A stretch of DNA of 8,354 bases from Fimbriimonadaceae bacterium (GTDB lineage: Bacteria > Armatimonadota > Fimbriimonadia > Fimbriimonadales > Fimbriimonadaceae): the NCBI GenBank assembly GCA_019694835.1, contig JAIBBE010000268.1, positions 1-8,354 of the forward strand, written 5' to 3'. Shown here in pieces: positions 5,512 to 8,354 of this stretch. Positions within the stretch are counted from its first letter, which is position 1; every line of letters begins with the position of its first letter. Below the pieces are notes generated by a model. That model ran no database searches. It was not told where the DNA came from and saw nothing but the letters and a program-made list of their open reading frames with translations. The position numbers were made by a program, and so were the translations under genes.

Positions 5512-7008
5512 ATGAGCCGGAAGTCACGCAATAACCTGTCGCCCTCCCACTACCTCGGCACCTGGATGTTGCCGGGCGGCGAACACGCGGTGGGAGACCT
5601 TGAGCTGCGTGGCGCGAGTACGCTGCTTCGCCTTCATTCGGATCAGCCATTGCCGCATTTTCGCAGCCTCGCCTATCTCACCGGAACTGCATACACGGGT
5701 GAAAATATTACCCTCGTCGATTGCCTGAGCCCCGGCATGGGGATCACAAGTTTTCAGGATGCACCGACGCGATATCATGCGGAAGTGTTTCCCCATCATG
5801 TTGCGGTCGGGAGGCGCTTTATCGACCCCACTGCGCATTGTGTCGCCGGAATTCATTTCTCAACGACCGATCTTAGTACTCTCTTCTATGACTTTGATGC
5901 TTTCAGCAGCATGGTAGATGCCAAGCCTGTCATCGACGAGATTCTGCGCGAACGACGGCAGATGCGGCCAGTGGAAGCCGGCCAACACCCTCTGGTGCAG
6001 TACTTCACTGGAAGGGACTGTATCTGCAGCGTTGACACCGAAAGAGGGCGCGTGTCCGTGAATCATCGCCCGAAGTACAGCCTAGGTGGACCACAGGGGG
6101 TCTATATCCGGAATCGTATTGTCGTCTCGCTACAACCCGTCGAGCCAGTCCCCTTCGCCGACGCCATCGAGGGCATGTACGACTTGCACTGCTTTCTATC
6201 CATCGCGGCCGGGCGAGCACAAGGTGTCAGGTCCATACACATCACCACGACTGATAAGGTGAACGACGTTCCAATCTCACTCGCTGTCTATCCCAGCTAT
6301 CGCCCTAAGGTCAGCGACCGGAGCGAACAGAGACGCCCACATCCTGCAGATGTTCCCCTTGACCCAATTAGGCATGCCGAGGAGTTCGCAAGTGTGCTGG
6401 CCGACTGGATCCGACGTCATTCGTCTTGGAGAATCGCACGTTCCCAATACCTGGACTGCCTGCGGAAAGCCAACCGCTACGGATCGGAACGACTCGTTGC
6501 AGCAGCAAATATGTTTGACATCCTCCCCAACGAGGCGGTGCCCAGCGCATATAGCTTGCCGGCGGAGTTCGCGGCTACCAGGGACCAGTGCGTGGCACTA
6601 CTCCGGGAACATCCCAATGGAATCGATCGGAACAGCGCATTGTCAGCGCTCGGGCGTTTAGGGCGTCCATCGCTTCCCAAGAAGGTGGCCCATCGGACCA
6701 GCATCGTCGAATCCAAGACCGGAGAAGCCTTTCCAGACCTTCAACGAGTTGTGAGCATTGCAGTCAAATGTCGCAACTATTTCGTGCACGGCAGCTCCGG
6801 CGAAATCGAGTATTCGAGGGTCGAGGCATTTCTGCCCCTTCTGACTGATGCGCTTGAGTTTGTGTTCGCGGCGTCCGACCTCATCGATGCCGGTTGGGAT
6901 ACCGATCGATGGCTGTCCCAGACCGGCGGTTGGGGCCACAACTTTTCCCGTTTTCGCTCCAACTACGGGCCTGCGGTGGAGGCCCTCAATAAAGCACTCG
7001 CCGCCTGA
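5512..7008 (+). CDS. ApeA-like anti-phage HEPN protein
   Basis: This 498-aa protein has the layout of ApeA, a single-gene anti-phage system in which a large N-terminal region is fused to a C-terminal HEPN ribonuclease domain. The N-terminus has the typical HYLGTWMLPGGEHAVGDLEL opening (residues about 13-32) of ApeA N-terminal domains, a beta-rich region predicted to sense infection. Middle segments (FSTTDLSTLFYDFDAF, IVVSLQPVEPVPFADAI, YDLHCFLSIAAGR) fit the same domain. The C-terminal domain, from about residue 285, contains CRNYFVHG, with Arg421 and His426 forming the R-x4-H catalytic pair. Upstream, RLVAAANMFDILP is the usual HEPN helix preceding it. The start at 5512 is the only start codon after the preceding in-frame stop. 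It is on the same strand as the smaller HEPN gene and convergent with the GIY-YIG gene. Expected to be cytosolic and to act by cleaving RNA in infected cells; the exact trigger is unknown. Confidence 0.85.
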   Translation: MSRKSRNNLSPSHYLGTWMLPGGEHAVGDLELRGASTLLRLHSDQPLPHFRSLAYLTGTAYTGENITLVDCLSPGMGITSFQDAPTRYHAEVFPHHVAVGRRFIDPTAHCVAGIHFSTTDLSTLFYDFDAFSSMVDAKPVIDEILRERRQMRPVEAGQHPLVQYFTGRDCICSVDTERGRVSVNHRPKYSLGGPQGVYIRNRIVVSLQPVEPVPFADAIEGMYDLHCFLSIAAGRAQGVRSIHITTTDKVNDVPISLAVYPSYRPKVSDRSEQRRPHPADVPLDPIRHAEEFASVLADWIRRHSSWRIARSQYLDCLRKANRYGSERLVAAANMFDILPNEAVPSAYSLPAEFAATRDQCVALLREHPNGIDRNSALSALGRLGRPSLPKKVAHRTSIVESKTGEAFPDLQRVVSIAVKCRNYFVHGSSGEIEYSRVEAFLPLLTDALEFVFAASDLIDAGWDTDRWLSQTGGWGHNFSRFRSNYGPAVEALNKALAA

Positions 7009-7185
7009 TAGAAGCCACCCAATGCGCACCCATGAAACGCGCATAAGCTCTATGCGGACCGCGAAACCGGCATGACTTTGTCGGATAGCCGGCACGAGAT
7101 GGCGGCTTCCAGGATGGACTTCCAACTGACTGTCAGGCGTTACAGGGCTTTCACGGGCTCCCGGCGCGGCACTATCTACGCGCAG

Positions 7186-8070
7186 TCAACTTTGCGACAC
7201 GCGTTCGTTCCTCTTTTCCCTCAGAGCAATCTCGTAGTGCATTTTTCCGACTAGATCGCGGAAGACCTGCTCCGCTCTGCCTAAATCCATTGGGACCGGT
7301 TCTCGATCGTCGGGGGGAGGAACGCCCAGCAATTCCCAAATCAGTGATTCAGCCAGATCAGGCTCTTCAGCAAGTCGATACCTATGCACCTCCCAGCCTT
7401 GCCAAATATGCTCTTGGCGCCATTGCTCTAGTCTGGTGTATGTCAGTCCGATCCTAACGACGCCTGGCTTATCCGGATGTATCAATAGACAAAGGTAGCC
7501 CAGTTTTGCCGACTGCCAGATTTCTTCTGGCTCCCTATGGCCGATCCCACATTGCGGACAACCTGCACCTTCTGCGACATCCGTGGATCTCGTCCGCCAT
7601 TGATGTCCGTTGGTGCATCGAAAGGTGGCTTTTCCAGACCTACTCGTAACCTGCCCTACAAGTTTGATGTCGCGTCCTTCCAGCCGTTTCCTCATCCATG
7701 CGGTGTATGCATAGACCCAGTCTGGGACTGGTTTAGGTGGGGGCCGCACCCCCGCCTTCGTTGCTGCGTCCAAGCCCGCCTGTATCCGTTTCCACTCTAT
7801 CCTTCGGACTTCAACCGTTACGCCCCCGGGCATATCTGTGAAGCCTGTTGCACTCCAAAAAGCGCTTTCGGCCCAATACGGATCAGGGACGGCAATGTAC
7901 GTCTTGAGTTGCCATTTCTGACCAGTCTGACTGACGATCCGGCCTGCGTACTCCTCGTCGTTGTTGTTGTGCTGGGACAGGCGTTTTTCGGGGTGAAGGA
8001 TCGTTACCCCGATCTTGTAAAGGTCCGGATCAGACGGAAGCACCAAGACATAAAGGTAACCTGACTTCAT
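7186..8070 (-). CDS. Double GIY-YIG-like protein with central zinc ribbon
   Basis: This 294-aa protein starts at 8070, where GGGAAGG (plus-strand 8076-8082) lies five nucleotides upstream. Residues 4-21 (GYLYVLVLP...LYKIGVT) are a GIY-YIG-like core of the T5orf172/MUG113 type, with Arg30 and Glu68 (WAESAFW) in positions expected for the catalytic Arg and metal-binding Glu. Residues 150-174 (RCTNGHQW...GCPQC) form a zinc ribbon with Cys152, His156, Cys171 and Cys174, resembling ribbons fused to nucleases. Residues 191-249 repeat the first pattern: GYLCLLIHP...VVRIGLT, then LAESLIWELLG with Glu241. In this copy the Tyr of the YIG half is replaced by Arg206 and may be inactive. The probable role is a DNA-cutting or DNA-binding protein. 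It converges on the ApeA-like gene and follows a truncated gene on its own strand. It could be cargo, a homing-type nuclease or a defence effector. Confidence 0.82.
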   Translation of the reverse strand: MKSGYLYVLVLPSDPDLYKIGVTILHPEKRLSQHNNNDEEYAGRIVSQTGQKWQLKTYIAVPDPYWAESAFWSATGFTDMPGGVTVEVRRIEWKRIQAGLDAATKAGVRPPPKPVPDWVYAYTAWMRKRLEGRDIKLVGQVTSRSGKATFRCTNGHQWRTRSTDVAEGAGCPQCGIGHREPEEIWQSAKLGYLCLLIHPDKPGVVRIGLTYTRLEQWRQEHIWQGWEVHRYRLAEEPDLAESLIWELLGVPPPDDREPVPMDLGRAEQVFRDLVGKMHYEIALREKRNERVSQS

Positions 8071-8112
8071 CGCGGCCTTCCCAGGTGTGACCGTAAGTAT
8101 CTTAAGCGCTTC

Positions 8113-8235
8113 TTAGTTGTCTGTACGATCGAGCATGCGGTCGATCTCAGCATGTCCGCTTATGGCGGATTCCAGACCATGGAGGATCAAGAGCCGAATG
8201 CATTGTAGAGCGTTCCATCGGCCGCCTGAGTTTCT
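8113..8235 (-). pseudogene. C-terminal fragment of a gene cut by the IS30-like element
   Basis: On the minus strand a frame ends at TAA (8115-8113) after about 40 codons with convincing protein character: RNSGGRWNALQCIRLLILHG, then LESAISGHAEIDRMLDRTDN. Extended upstream, the frame enters the IS terminal repeat and meets a TGA there, so no start exists on this side and the rest of the gene should lie beyond the insertion, outside the window. It ends 42 bp before the GIY-YIG gene on the same strand, so the two were probably one operon before insertion. The family is not recognised from this fragment. It may also be a chance open frame. Confidence 0.45.
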
Positions 8236-8266
8236 GGGGGCGCGCTCAACTGATCATTGCAACACC
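8236..8266 (+). repeat. Probable left terminal inverted repeat of the IS30-like element
   Basis: It starts with a GGGGG run and ends with TTGCAACACC. The matching right-hand repeat is not in the window, so its limits are inferred from resemblance to IS30-type ends. Confidence 0.5.
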
Positions 8267-8302
8267 GACTGACTTAGGATCCTTGGACGGAGGGTGTTGC
8301 CA

Positions 8303-8354
8303 ATGCTGAAGGAAGGACGACCTGGACTGACAGACACGCAAAGGGACGAGTTGT
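8303..8354 (+). CDS. IS30-family-like transposase, N-terminus only
   Basis: The ATG at 8303 follows GGAGG (8289-8293) at 9 nt and opens a frame to the window edge: MLKEGRPGLTDTQRDEL. This matches the start of IS30-type transposases I recall, where a short 'GRPxLsdxQkxELW' stretch leads into a helix-turn-helix that binds the terminal repeats. The DDE catalytic domain would lie beyond the window. Only 17 residues are visible, so another IS family with a similar N-terminus is possible. Confidence 0.6.
   Translation, partial: MLKEGRPGLTDTQRDEL

Larger units (their letters stand above)
8236..8354 (+). mobile_element. Left end of an IS30-family-like insertion sequence (partial)
   Basis: A terminal-repeat-like sequence at about 8236-8266 contains TCAACTGATCATTGCAACA, which resembles the IS30-family terminal repeat pattern (TTCAA, TTGGTCA, GCAACA). 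A transposase start codon follows about 36 bp further in, at 8303, as expected for a compact IS. The outer boundary is estimated, because the right end and target duplication are outside the window. Family assignment rests on the repeat and the first 17 transposase residues. Confidence 0.65.

Noticed and set aside
6658..7125. 155-aa minus-strand ORF
   Set aside because: Antisense to the HEPN domain of the ApeA-like gene, whose R-x4-H motif and helices are clear on the + strand.
7537..8064. 175-aa + strand ORF
   Set aside because: Antisense shadow of the GIY-YIG gene; no start signal and Cys/Pro/Phe-rich composition.
1..8354. CRISPR array or rRNA
   Set aside because: No regularly spaced direct repeats and no rRNA-like sequence were seen on either strand.

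Overview
The window reads as accessory DNA from a high-GC proteobacterium, probably a gammaproteobacterium of the Xanthomonas/Pseudomonas type. It looks like an integrative conjugative element (ICE) or related mobile island. This rests on recognising the kinds of genes present (a relaxosome-accessory-like protein, a short RadC-type JAB-domain protein, an IS30-like element and defence-type cargo), not on a database search, so the host assignment is tentative.

Left part, 1-2850 (mobile-element backbone). A MobC/ribbon-helix-helix-like protein runs off the left edge on the minus strand. It is divergent from a helix-turn-helix/coiled-coil protein of unknown function (446-1774, +). That gene converges on a short RadC-like JAB-domain gene (1848-2327, -), with a perfect 11-bp stem-loop between them as a likely bidirectional terminator. 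Upstream of radC on the same strand are two small ORFs joined by an ATGA overlap (2844-2614 and 2617-2450). Between them and radC is a roughly 200-bp imperfect inverted repeat. One arm is the end of the 55-codon ORF and the other arm carries the radC ribosome-binding site. The geometry suggests that translation of the small ORF could control access to radC.

Middle part, 2850-7010 (cargo, + strand). A 333-aa protein with an internal helix-turn-helix-like segment has a stem-loop touching its ribosome-binding site, and a second strong hairpin follows it. Next come a possible 66-aa ORF, a 321-aa protein with a C-terminal HEPN-type R-x4-H motif, and a 498-aa ApeA-like HEPN protein. ApeA-type proteins are known anti-phage HEPN ribonucleases, so this is probably a defence cargo segment.

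Right part, 7010-8354. On the minus strand, converging on the ApeA-like gene, lies a 294-aa protein with an unusual layout: a GIY-YIG-like module, a zinc ribbon, then a second, degenerate GIY-YIG-like module. Just upstream of it on the same strand is the C-terminal tail of another reading frame. That tail is cut off by the left end of an IS30-family-like element, whose transposase start runs off the right edge.

The candidates for something new are the HEPN protein / ApeA-like / double GIY-YIG cluster and the predicted translation-dependent RNA switch in front of radC.
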